Shown here piece by piece: positions 1-5,827 of a DNA stretch of 7,968 bases. Both the position numbers and the translations under genes were made by a program. This DNA is from DATJBC01 sp035515515 (GTDB lineage Bacteria; Actinomycetota; Acidimicrobiia; Acidimicrobiales; UBA8190). The stretch is from assembly GCA_035515515.1 (NCBI GenBank), contig DATJBC010000187.1, positions 1 to 7,968 of the forward strand, given 5' to 3'. Each line of letters opens with the position of its first letter. The stretch's first letter is position 1. The notes beneath the pieces are model-generated. The model was not told the DNA's origin, did not search any database, and saw only the letters and a list, made by a program, of their open reading frames with translations.

Positions 1-1150
1 CCAGGCGCCGGTACTCGCTGTCGCCGGCGTTGTCGTCGGCCTGCCACCGCACCGGCTCGTAGGGGACGTCCATGGCGGCGAACACCGACTCGTAGAAGCC
101 GTGCTCGCCGGTGAGGCACTCGCCCACGTAGGCCAGGAACAGCCCCGACTCCGCGCCCTGGATGATCCGGTGGTCGTAGGTCGAGGTCAGGGTGACCACG
201 GGTCCCACGCCCACCTCGGCCAGGCTGCGCCGGTCTGCGCCCTGGTACTCGGCCGGGTAGCCGAGCGCGCCCACCCCGACGATGGCGCCCTGGCCCGCCA
301 TGAGGCGGGGCACGGACTGCACCGTGCCGAGCGTGCCGGGGTTGGTGAGCGTCACCGTGGCGCCGGCGAAGTCGTCGGGGGTGGCCTTGGCGGTGTGGAC
401 CTTGCGCACCAGGTCCTCGTAGGCGATCACGAACCCCCGGAAGTCGAGGCTCTCGGCCCCCCGGATCACGGGCACGAGCAGCGTCCGCGAGCCGTCGGAC
501 TTCTCCACGTCGACGGCCAGCCCCAGGCCCACCTGGTGGTGGCGGTCCACACCGGGCGTCCCCTTGCCGTCGACGTCGGGCACGAACGACGCGTTCAGGG
601 CGGGAACCTCCTGCAGGGCGCGCACCACGGCGAAGCCGATCAGGTGGGTGAAGCTGACCTTTCCGCCGGAGGTGCGGGCCAGGTGCTGGTTGAGCGCCTT
701 GCGGTTCACCTCGAGGAGCTTGGCGGGCACGCTGCGCACGCTCGTGGCGGTGGGGACGGCGAGGGACGCCTCCATGTTGGCGACGATGCGGGCCGCCGCC
801 CCGCGCAACGGTGCCCCCGGCGCCGCCGCCGTGGCGGCCTGCGGGGCGGGGGGCGCGCCGGCCACGGGCGCAGGGGCGGGTGCCGATGCGACGGGCTGCG
901 GGGCCGGCGCGGCCGGGGGCGCCTGGGCCACGGGCGCCGAGGGGAGGGGCGGGGCCGGCGGGGCCGGGCCCGGCGCCGCGCCGTCGGGCATCCCGGCGGG
1001 CGCGTAGTCGGCGAAGAACTCGCGCCAGCTCTCGCTCACCGACGACGGGTCGGCCCGGTACTGGGCGTACATGTCGTCGACCAGCCACGCGTTGGGACCG
1101 AACGCGCCGCCCGGCGCAGGGCTCGTCACCGTGGTGTCGTCGTCACCCAT
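1..1150 (-). CDS. kgd: Multifunctional 2-oxoglutarate dehydrogenase (Kgd/OdhA type), N-terminal part
   Basis: Actinobacterial fusion enzyme that carries an E2-type acyltransferase domain ahead of the E1 (thiamine diphosphate) 2-oxoglutarate decarboxylase; it works in the TCA cycle in the cytoplasm. The window holds the ATG start (1150) and 383 codons, open to the left edge; the family is about 1,200 residues, so the E1 part lies outside. Residues 17-50 form the conserved N-terminal segment (FGPNAWLVDDMYAQYR, then SWREFFADY). Residues 51-117 are a Pro/Ala linker. The acyltransferase fold follows from about residue 118, with the active-site stretch DHRIIQGAESG at 326-336 (His327) and the conserved PYEPVRW at 363-369. 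No lipoyl domain is present, as expected for this family. A TAGGAT box seven bases before the ATG suggests a leaderless transcript, though GAGG at 1156-1153 could act as a weak ribosome site. Identification is firm from motif order; the E1 function is inferred from the family. Confidence 0.95.
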   Translation of the reverse strand, partial: MGDDDTTVTSPAPGGAFGPNAWLVDDMYAQYRADPSSVSESWREFFADYAPAGMPDGAAPGPAPPAPPLPSAPVAQAPPAAPAPQPVASAPAPAPVAGAPPAPQAATAAAPGAPLRGAAARIVANMEASLAVPTATSVRSVPAKLLEVNRKALNQHLARTSGGKVSFTHLIGFAVVRALQEVPALNASFVPDVDGKGTPGVDRHHQVGLGLAVDVEKSDGSRTLLVPVIRGAESLDFRGFVIAYEDLVRKVHTAKATPDDFAGATVTLTNPGTLGTVQSVPRLMAGQGAIVGVGALGYPAEYQGADRRSLAEVGVGPVVTLTSTYDHRIIQGAESGLFLAYVGECLTGEHGFYESVFAAMDVPYEPVRWQADDNAGDSEYRRL

Positions 1151-1157
1151 CGCCTCG

Positions 1158-1163
1158 ATCCTA
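1158..1163 (-). promoter_or_regulatory. -10 box for kgd (TAGGAT)
   Basis: TAGGAT on the minus strand fits the actinobacterial TANNNT -10 consensus. Seven bases separate it from the kgd ATG, so transcription would begin at or next to the start codon. I see no convincing -35 element, which is common in this group. Inference from sequence only. Confidence 0.6.
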
Positions 1164-1198
1164 CCGGGGGCCGTCCCGGCGGAGCCCGGGGTGCGCGG

Positions 1199-1204
1199 TA
1201 GCCT
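1199..1204 (+). promoter_or_regulatory. -10 box for the upstream ORF and alpha/beta hydrolase (TAGCCT)
   Basis: TAGCCT fits TANNNT and lies eight bases before GTG 1213. It points away from the kgd -10 box and the two are 35 bases apart. If used, the transcript would start at about 1211-1213, at the small upstream ORF and about 50 bases before the hydrolase GTG. No clear -35 element is visible. Confidence 0.5.
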
Positions 1205-1212
1205 CACGATCC

Positions 1213-1266
1213 GTGCACAACCCCCGTCGCCGCCGTCACGCGGGCCCCGCGGCGGCGACTGCGTGA
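1213..1266 (+). CDS. Putative 17-residue leader ORF overlapping the hydrolase start
   Basis: A short open frame starting GTG and reading VHNPRRRRHAGPAAATA, then TGA at 1264-1266. Its GTG lies where a leaderless message from the TAGCCT box would begin. Its TGA overlaps the hydrolase GTG (1263-1265) in a GTGA arrangement, the usual layout for translational coupling. The hydrolase itself has no visible Shine-Dalgarno sequence, so re-initiation by ribosomes ending this frame would explain how it is translated. Four consecutive arginine codons (CGT CGC CGC CGT) stand out. The peptide resembles no family I know, and any function would more likely lie in the act of translation than in the product. 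Short open frames are common in high-GC DNA, so this is a hypothesis supported by position. Confidence 0.35.
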   Translation: MHNPRRRRHAGPAAATA

Positions 1267-2039
1267 GCGCCGCCCCCGCCGGGCTGCATCTCGTCGACCA
1301 CGCCGGCACCCCCACCACTCCCCCGCTGCCCGCCGTGGTCCTCGTGCACGGTTCGCTCGACCGCGGCGCGACGTTCGCCCGGGTGGTGCGCAGGCTGTCG
1401 GACCTACACGTCGTGACCTACGACCGGCGCGGCTACAACCACTCGCGTGCCGTGGGTGTGGCGCGCTCGCTGGAGGAGCACGTCGCCGACCTCGTGGCCG
1501 TGGTGGGAGTCGGCCCGGCCGTCGTCGTGGGCCATTCCTACGGCGGCGACGTGGCGCTCGGCGCCGCCCTGGCGTCGCCGTCCACGGTGCGCGCCGTCGG
1601 CGCCTACGAGATGCCGCTGCCCTGGGAGCCGTGGTGGCCACGGCGCACGGCCTCGAGCATCACGGACGAGGACCCCGCCACCTTCGCCGAGGGGTTCTTC
1701 CGGCGGGTGGTCGGCGAAGGGGGGTGGGAGCGGCTGTCGCCCCACGCCCGGGCCGCGCGCCAGGCCGACGGCCCGGCGCTCGTGGCCGAGCTCGCCGACC
1801 TCCGCCGCGACCGGGCGCCGTTCGACCTGCGGGCGCTGCGGGTGCCGCTGGTCCTGGGACGGGGATCGGCGTCGCTCCCGCACCACCGCCGCGCCGTCGA
1901 CGCCGCCGCCGCGCTGGTGCCGGGCGCCGAGGTCATCGACATCCCCGGGTGCGCCCACGGGGCCCCGCTCAGCCATCCCGACGCCTTCGCCCGGCTGGTG
2001 CGCCGGGTGCTGGCGCGGGCCGCCGCGCCGGCGCCGTAG
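1263..2039 (+). CDS. Alpha/beta-fold hydrolase
   Basis: A 258-residue protein of the alpha/beta hydrolase superfamily, probably a cytoplasmic esterase or related hydrolase; the substrate cannot be read from the sequence. Visible elements are the oxyanion strand LVHGS (27-31), YDRRGYNHS (53-61), the nucleophile elbow GHSYGG (90-95, Ser92) and the C-terminal histidine in GCAHGAPLSHP (His232). After the seventh strand, where an Asp usually sits, the sequence is GRGSASLPHH, without an acid. Glu116 in AYEMPLPW, after the preceding strand, is a possible substitute and resembles the LYEPP pattern of some actinobacterial members. The GTG at 1263 was chosen because homology-like sequence begins just after it and upstream codons lie in the kgd start region. 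No signal peptide or membrane segment is seen. It is divergent from kgd and convergent with the acyl-CoA dehydrogenase, 13 bases away. Confidence 0.85.
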   Translation: MSAAPAGLHLVDHAGTPTTPPLPAVVLVHGSLDRGATFARVVRRLSDLHVVTYDRRGYNHSRAVGVARSLEEHVADLVAVVGVGPAVVVGHSYGGDVALGAALASPSTVRAVGAYEMPLPWEPWWPRRTASSITDEDPATFAEGFFRRVVGEGGWERLSPHARAARQADGPALVAELADLRRDRAPFDLRALRVPLVLGRGSASLPHHRRAVDAAAALVPGAEVIDIPGCAHGAPLSHPDAFARLVRRVLARAAAPAP

Positions 2040-2051
2040 CGCGGCGGCGCC
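2030..2051. terminator. GC-only hairpin at the hydrolase / dehydrogenase convergent junction
   Basis: GGCGCCG (2030-2036) pairs perfectly with CGGCGCC (2045-2051) around an eight-base loop that contains the hydrolase TAG. The stem lies between two convergent genes and could help end transcription from either side. There is no T-run, and GGCGCC is frequent in such GC-rich DNA, so this is a weak candidate. Confidence 0.3.
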
Positions 2052-2052
2052 C

Positions 2053-3282
2053 TCAGGCGGGCGGCGCCCCCCGCCCCTCGGACCACGGCCTCCCGGCCTC
2101 GAGGTCGACGTCGTGGGGCAGACCGAGCACGCGCTCGGCGATGATGTTGCGCTGCACCTCCGCCGTCCCGCCGCCGATGGTGAGGGCGCGCGAGAACAGG
2201 TAGCCCCGTGACCACACCGCGGCGGGCCACCCCCCGGCGGGCACGCCCTCACCCGGCGCCCGCCCGGCGCCGTCGGCCCGCCGCGCCAGCCCCTCGGCGG
2301 GCCCGCCGTCGGCCAGCAGGCCGTAGGCGCCGGCCAGCGTGGTGGCCGCCTCCATGACCCGCTGCCCGTGGTCGTCGGCCAGCGCCTTGCGCACCGACGC
2401 CTCGGGCCCCGGCGGCCGGCCCGCCACCGCGGCGCTCACGGTGCGCAGCCGGATGAGGCGCAGGACCTCGCCCTCGGCCCACACCCGGACGAGCTGCTGG
2501 CGCAGCACCGCGTCGCGCACGCCGCCGGCCCCGCGCACCAGCGACAGCAGGTCGGCGGCCGTGGGGCCCTGGCCCCACAGGGCCCCCTCCCCCGACAGCG
2601 AGACGCGCTCGTTGCCCAGGGTGACCTTGGCCAGGGCCCACCCCTTGTCGACCTCGCCCACCAGGCTGTCGGCCGGGAGGCGCACGTCGTCGAGGAACAC
2701 CTCGTTGAAGGCGTGGTCGCCGGTCATGTCCACGATGGGGCGGACGGTGACGCCGGGCGCGTCCATGGGGCAGATGAAGTACGAGATCCCCTGGTGCTTG
2801 GGCGCGCCGGGGTCGGTGCGGGCCAGGAGGATGCCGAGGGCGGCGACGTGGGCGTAGCTCGTCCACACCTTCTGCCCGCTCACCACCCACTCCTCGCCGT
2901 CGCGCACCGCCCGCGTGGACAAGCCGGCCAGGTCCGACCCCGCCCCCGGCTCGGAGAACAACTGGCACCAGATCTCCTCCCCCGCCAGCAGCGGCGGGAG
3001 GTAGCGGCGCTTCTGCGCCTCGGTCCCGGCGTGCACGAGCGTCGGCCCCGCCCACCCGATCCCGATCTGGTTGGAGGGACGGCGCACCCCGGCCCGGCGC
3101 ATCTCGTCGTCGATGACGAGCTGGGCCACGGGGTCGGCCTCGAGGCCCCACGGCCGCGGCCAGTGCGGGGCCACGTAGCCGGCGTCGGCGATCTGGCGGG
3201 GCGTGGGCCGGGGGTGCTCGGCCAGCCATGCCCGGAAGGCGGCGCGCGCCGGATGGCCGTCTCCCGGCAGGGCGAGGTCCAC
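2053..3282 (-). CDS. Acyl-CoA dehydrogenase family protein (FadE-like)
   Basis: A 409-residue FAD-dependent acyl-CoA dehydrogenase, which would introduce the alpha-beta double bond in an acyl-CoA in the cytoplasm and pass electrons to electron-transfer flavoprotein. The N-terminal helical domain has IGWAGPTLVHAGTEAQKRRYLP. The FAD/substrate region is LFSEPGAGSDLAGL (108-121) with VVSGQKVWTS (133-142). The C-terminal motif is IGGGTAEVQRNIIAERVLG (369-387). The Glu used as base in medium-chain enzymes is Gly here (GGGT instead of YEGT). Glu225 in LGNERVSL aligns by eye with the isovaleryl-CoA dehydrogenase base in LDLERLVL and is the better candidate. A Gly/Ala-rich stretch (about 325-354) interrupts the C-terminal domain. 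The GTG start lies eight bases after a TACGCT box, suggesting a leaderless message. It is divergent from the acyl-CoA synthetase, so the two probably share a pathway. Substrate unknown. Confidence 0.93.
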   Translation of the reverse strand: MDLALPGDGHPARAAFRAWLAEHPRPTPRQIADAGYVAPHWPRPWGLEADPVAQLVIDDEMRRAGVRRPSNQIGIGWAGPTLVHAGTEAQKRRYLPPLLAGEEIWCQLFSEPGAGSDLAGLSTRAVRDGEEWVVSGQKVWTSYAHVAALGILLARTDPGAPKHQGISYFICPMDAPGVTVRPIVDMTGDHAFNEVFLDDVRLPADSLVGEVDKGWALAKVTLGNERVSLSGEGALWGQGPTAADLLSLVRGAGGVRDAVLRQQLVRVWAEGEVLRLIRLRTVSAAVAGRPPGPEASVRKALADDHGQRVMEAATTLAGAYGLLADGGPAEGLARRADGAGRAPGEGVPAGGWPAAVWSRGYLFSRALTIGGGTAEVQRNIIAERVLGLPHDVDLEAGRPWSEGRGAPPA

Positions 3283-3290
3283 GGCCGCTC

Positions 3291-3296
3291 AGCGTA
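3291..3296 (-). promoter_or_regulatory. -10 box for the acyl-CoA dehydrogenase (TACGCT)
   Basis: TACGCT on the minus strand fits TANNNT and is eight bases before the dehydrogenase GTG. It shares the TA at 3295-3296 with the opposite-strand -10 box of the synthetase. Any -35 contacts would fall inside the first codons of the synthetase gene. Confidence 0.55.
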
Positions 3297-3300
3297 GGCT
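3295..3300 (+). promoter_or_regulatory. -10 box for the acyl-CoA synthetase (TAGGCT)
   Basis: TAGGCT fits TANNNT. Six bases follow it before the GTG at 3307, so the start codon would be the 5' end of the message. It overlaps the opposing TACGCT box by two bases; together they read AGCGTAGGCT (3291-3300). No Shine-Dalgarno sequence fits in the remaining space. Confidence 0.6.
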
Positions 3301-3306
3301 GCCCGG

Positions 3307-4923
3307 GTGACCGACTGGAACTTCGCCGACGTGTGGGAAGTCGTGGCCGACACGATTCCCCACGCCCCCGCCGCCGTGCACGGAGAACGACGGGTGCGCT
3401 GGGAGGACCTCGAGCGCCGCGCCAACGCCGTGGCCCGCGGCCTGCTCGACCTGGGGGTGGCCCGCCAGGACAAGGTGGCCCACTACCTCTACAACTGCCC
3501 GGAGTACATGGAGTCGACCTTCGCCATCGTGAAGGACGGCCTCGTGCCGGTGAACACCAACTACCGCTACGGCGACGAGGAGCTCCTCTACCTGTGGGAC
3601 AACGCCGACGCGGTGGCGGTGATCTTCCACGGGAGCTTCGCCGAGCGCGTCGAGCGGATCCGCAGCGGCGTGCCGCGCGTGCGTGCCTGGCTGTGGGTGG
3701 ACGACGGCAGCGGCCCGTGCCCGGACTGGGCGACCCCCTACGAGGCGCTGGCGTCGGAGCCCGCCGAACGGGCGCGGCCGCCGTGGGGCCGCAGCGGTGA
3801 CGACCTCTACCTGCTCTACACGGGCGGGACCACGGGCATGCCCAAGGGGGTCATGTGGCGCCAGGACGACCTGTTCTGCCGCCTCAACGCCGGGAACTTC
3901 CTGCGGGTCCCCGAGGACGGCGGCGTCGAGGGCGTGCGCAAGACCATCGTGGGCGCGGGGCCGGTGCACCTGCCCGCCTGCCCCCTCATGCACGGCACGG
4001 GCGCCTTCACGGCCATGGGCGCCATGGCCGTGGGCGGGTGCGTGGTCACCCTGACCAAGCGGAGCTTCGACCCCGTCGAGCTCCTGGACACCATCGACGG
4101 CGAGAACGTCAACACCGTGGCCATCGTGGGCGACGCCTTCGCCAAGCCCATCCTGGCCGCGCTGGACGAGCACCCGGGGCGCTGGAAGCTCTCCACCCTC
4201 CTGGCGTTCATCTCGTCGGGCGTCATGTGGAGCGAGGAGACCAAGCGCGCCCTGCTGGGGCACCACCCGAACATGATGCTCGTCGACGCCTTCTCCTCCT
4301 CCGAGGCCCTCGGCCTGGGGACGTCGGTGTCGAGCGGGGAGAACGCCGCCCACACGGCGCGCTTCTCGCTGAACGAGGACGTGCGGGTCGTCGACCCCGA
4401 GACGGGCAAGGACGTGACGCCGGGGTCCGGCGAGGTCGGCATGCTGGCGCTGGCCGGGCGCAACCCCCTCGGCTACTACAAGGACCCCGACAAGTCGGCC
4501 TCCACCTTCAAGGTGTTCGACGGGGTCCGCTACTCGGTGCCGGGCGACTTCGCCACCGTGGACACCGACGGCGCCATCCAGCTGCTGGGGCGGGGCTCGG
4601 TGGTCATCAACACGGGCGGCGAGAAGGTCTTCCCCGAGGAGGTGGAAGAGGTGCTCAAGCGCCACCCGGCGGTACGCGACGCCGTCGCCGTGGGGATCCC
4701 CGACGACCGCTTCGGGCAGGCCGTGGCCGCCGTCGTGGAGCTGCGCCCGGATGCCTCGGTCACCGACACCGAGCTCATCGGGCACGTGCGGGCCCAGCTC
4801 TCGGCGTTCAAGGCCCCCAAGCGCGTCCGCTTCGTGGACACCATCGGGCGCTCGCCCGCCGGCAAGGTCGACTACGCCCGCCACCGGTCCGAGACCACCG
4901 AGTGGGCGGCGCCCCCCACCTGA
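3307..4923 (+). CDS. Acyl-CoA synthetase, AMP-binding (FadD19-like)
   Basis: A 538-residue ANL-superfamily acid:CoA ligase, which activates a carboxylic acid through an acyl-adenylate to its CoA thioester. Motifs run in the expected order: YTGGTTGMPKGVMW (171-184, ATP/phosphate binding), SSSEALGLGTS (about 328-338), YSVPGD (409-414, Asp414 for the ribose), GRGSVVINTGGEKVFPEEVE (428-447, hinge and C-terminal domain) and RSPAGKVDY (515-523, catalytic Lys520). The MW after the P-loop, the NTNYRY stretch and the SINSGGEKVYPEEVE-like block recall mycobacterial FadD19 and FadD17, which act on sterol side chains, so a bulky or branched acid is possible but not shown. No membrane segment is seen. The GTG start fits a leaderless message. 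It is divergent from an acyl-CoA dehydrogenase, the next enzyme of beta-oxidation, and is followed by a hydrolase gene 49 bases on. Confidence 0.94.
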   Translation: MTDWNFADVWEVVADTIPHAPAAVHGERRVRWEDLERRANAVARGLLDLGVARQDKVAHYLYNCPEYMESTFAIVKDGLVPVNTNYRYGDEELLYLWDNADAVAVIFHGSFAERVERIRSGVPRVRAWLWVDDGSGPCPDWATPYEALASEPAERARPPWGRSGDDLYLLYTGGTTGMPKGVMWRQDDLFCRLNAGNFLRVPEDGGVEGVRKTIVGAGPVHLPACPLMHGTGAFTAMGAMAVGGCVVTLTKRSFDPVELLDTIDGENVNTVAIVGDAFAKPILAALDEHPGRWKLSTLLAFISSGVMWSEETKRALLGHHPNMMLVDAFSSSEALGLGTSVSSGENAAHTARFSLNEDVRVVDPETGKDVTPGSGEVGMLALAGRNPLGYYKDPDKSASTFKVFDGVRYSVPGDFATVDTDGAIQLLGRGSVVINTGGEKVFPEEVEEVLKRHPAVRDAVAVGIPDDRFGQAVAAVVELRPDASVTDTELIGHVRAQLSAFKAPKRVRFVDTIGRSPAGKVDYARHRSETTEWAAPPT

Positions 4924-4938
4924 GGACGCCGCCGCCCG

Positions 4939-4961
4939 CGGACCGAGGGGCGCACGGTCCG
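4939..4961 (+). other. Perfect 7-bp hairpin in the synthetase / serine hydrolase gap
   Basis: CGGACCG (4939-4945) is the reverse complement of CGGTCCG (4955-4961), with the nine-base loop AGGGGCGCA. It fills half of the 49-base gap and ends 11 bases before the GTG at 4973. The loop holds the only purine-rich Shine-Dalgarno-like run (AGGGG) in the gap. It has no T-run, so it could be a partial terminator, a processing site or a translation-control structure, or chance. Confidence 0.4.
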
Positions 4962-4972
4962 GGCGGTGCCGG

Positions 4973-5827
4973 GTGACCCCGCTCGCCGCCGAGGTGGGCA
5001 CGTGGCCGGTGGGCGACGTCGCCGTGGGCGTCGTGCGCGCCGGAGCCGGCGGCGACGTCACGGTGGTCGACACCGCGGGCGACATCGGCACGGTGTTCCC
5101 CTGGGCCTCGCTCACCAAGGTGCTGGTGGCGCTGGCGGCGTGGGTGGCGGCCGAGGAGGGGACCCTGCCCTGGGACACGCCCGCGGGGCCGCCGGGGTCG
5201 ACCGTCGCCCATCTCCTGGCGCATGCCTCGGGGCTCCCTCCCGACGGCGACCGTCCGCTGGCCCCCCCGGGCTCGCGTCGCATCTACTCCAACCGCGGCG
5301 TCGAGGTGGCGGCCGAGGCGCTGGCGGCCCGGGCGGGCATGCCCTTCGCCGACTACCTGCGCGAGGGCGTCCTCGCCCCCCTCGCCATGGACGGCACCGC
5401 CCTCGGCCCCGGGGCGTCACCGGCGTCGGGCGCGCGGGGCCCGCTGCGCGACCTGCTGGCCCTGGGGGCCGAGCTCGTGCGCCCGCGCCTGGTGGCGCCC
5501 GACACCGTGGCCCGGGCCCGCGCCGTGTGGTTCCCCGGCCTGGTGGGGGTGGTGCCCGGCTTCGGCCGCTACGACCCCTGTGACTGGGGGCTCGGCGTGG
5601 AGGTCCGCGACGCCAAGCGTCCCCATTGGACGGGGACGCGCAACACGCCCGCCACGTTCGGCCACTTCGGCCAGGCGGGCGGCTTCCTGTGGGTGGACCC
5701 CGTCGCCGGCGTGGCCTGCGCGTCGCTGTGCGACACGGCCTTCGGGCCGTGGGCCAAAGACGCCTGGCCCCGCCTGGCCGACGCCGTGCTCGGTCGCTGG
5801 GCGGTCACCTACACTGACCCGCCGTGA
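4973..5827 (+). CDS. Serine hydrolase, beta-lactamase / class C penicillin-binding-like fold
   Basis: A 284-residue member of the serine beta-lactamase-like family (class C beta-lactamase, esterase EstB, D-aminopeptidase relatives). The three active-site motifs are visible: SLTK at 46-49 (nucleophile Ser46, general base Lys49), YSN at 105-107, and HFG at 231-233 in the place of the KTG/HxG motif. HLLAHASGL (80-88) and FLWVDPVAGVACASLCD support the fold. No signal peptide or lipobox precedes the domain, and the protein is shorter than the roughly 380 residues common in this family. I infer a cytoplasmic esterase or amidase rather than a secreted antibiotic-resistance enzyme. The GTG at 4973 was chosen because it opens the conserved region; it lacks a clear ribosome site and a -10 box, which suits a downstream gene of the synthetase transcript. 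Its TGA overlaps the next gene's GTG by four bases. Substrate unknown. Confidence 0.87.
   Translation: MTPLAAEVGTWPVGDVAVGVVRAGAGGDVTVVDTAGDIGTVFPWASLTKVLVALAAWVAAEEGTLPWDTPAGPPGSTVAHLLAHASGLPPDGDRPLAPPGSRRIYSNRGVEVAAEALAARAGMPFADYLREGVLAPLAMDGTALGPGASPASGARGPLRDLLALGAELVRPRLVAPDTVARARAVWFPGLVGVVPGFGRYDPCDWGLGVEVRDAKRPHWTGTRNTPATFGHFGQAGGFLWVDPVAGVACASLCDTAFGPWAKDAWPRLADAVLGRWAVTYTDPP
5810..5815 (+). promoter_or_regulatory. -10 box for the nucleotidyltransferase gene (TACACT)
   Basis: TACACT, a good TANNNT match, lies inside the last codons of the serine hydrolase gene and eight bases before the GTG at 5824. It would give the nucleotidyltransferase its own leaderless message in addition to read-through from upstream. 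No clear -35 element. Confidence 0.5.

Noticed and set aside
904..1000. Low-complexity GC-rich repeats in the 5' part of kgd.
   Set aside because: They encode the Pro/Ala linker between the N-terminal segment and the acyltransferase domain, which is expected to be repetitive and variable in this family.
101..1201. Plus-strand open frame of 366 codons over the kgd region.
   Set aside because: The opposite strand encodes an unmistakable Kgd N-terminus, including DHRIIQGAESG. The plus frame is low complexity and is an antisense shadow.
1071..1262. Longer version of the alpha/beta hydrolase starting at ATG 1071.
   Set aside because: The extra 64 residues would overlap the start of kgd antisense and the divergent promoter gap, and show no domain-like sequence. 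GTG 1263 begins just before the conserved fold.
2043..2069. Direct repeat GGCGGCGCCC at 2043-2052 and 2060-2069.
   Set aside because: The second copy is in coding sequence, and this GC triplet-like word is expected by composition. It is not evidence of a mobile element or binding site.
1404..2252. Minus-strand open frames over the alpha/beta hydrolase.
   Set aside because: Arg/Gly/Pro-rich antisense frames with no motif; the plus-strand hydrolase explains the region.
2249..3297. Alternative frames on both strands over the acyl-CoA dehydrogenase.
   Set aside because: The dehydrogenase frame has all its family motifs; the other frames are compositional shadows.
3289..5283. Minus-strand open frame of 664 codons antisense to the acyl-CoA synthetase and serine hydrolase.
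   Set aside because: It runs opposite two genes with complete, ordered catalytic motifs. Its translation is rich in His, Arg, Gly and Val with no recognisable domain, typical of antisense frames in GC-rich DNA.
4966..5583. Alternative GTG start and frame at 4966 near the serine hydrolase.
   Set aside because: The frame is different and yields Arg/Gly-rich sequence with no motif; GTG 4973 opens the frame with the SLTK, YSN and HFG motifs.
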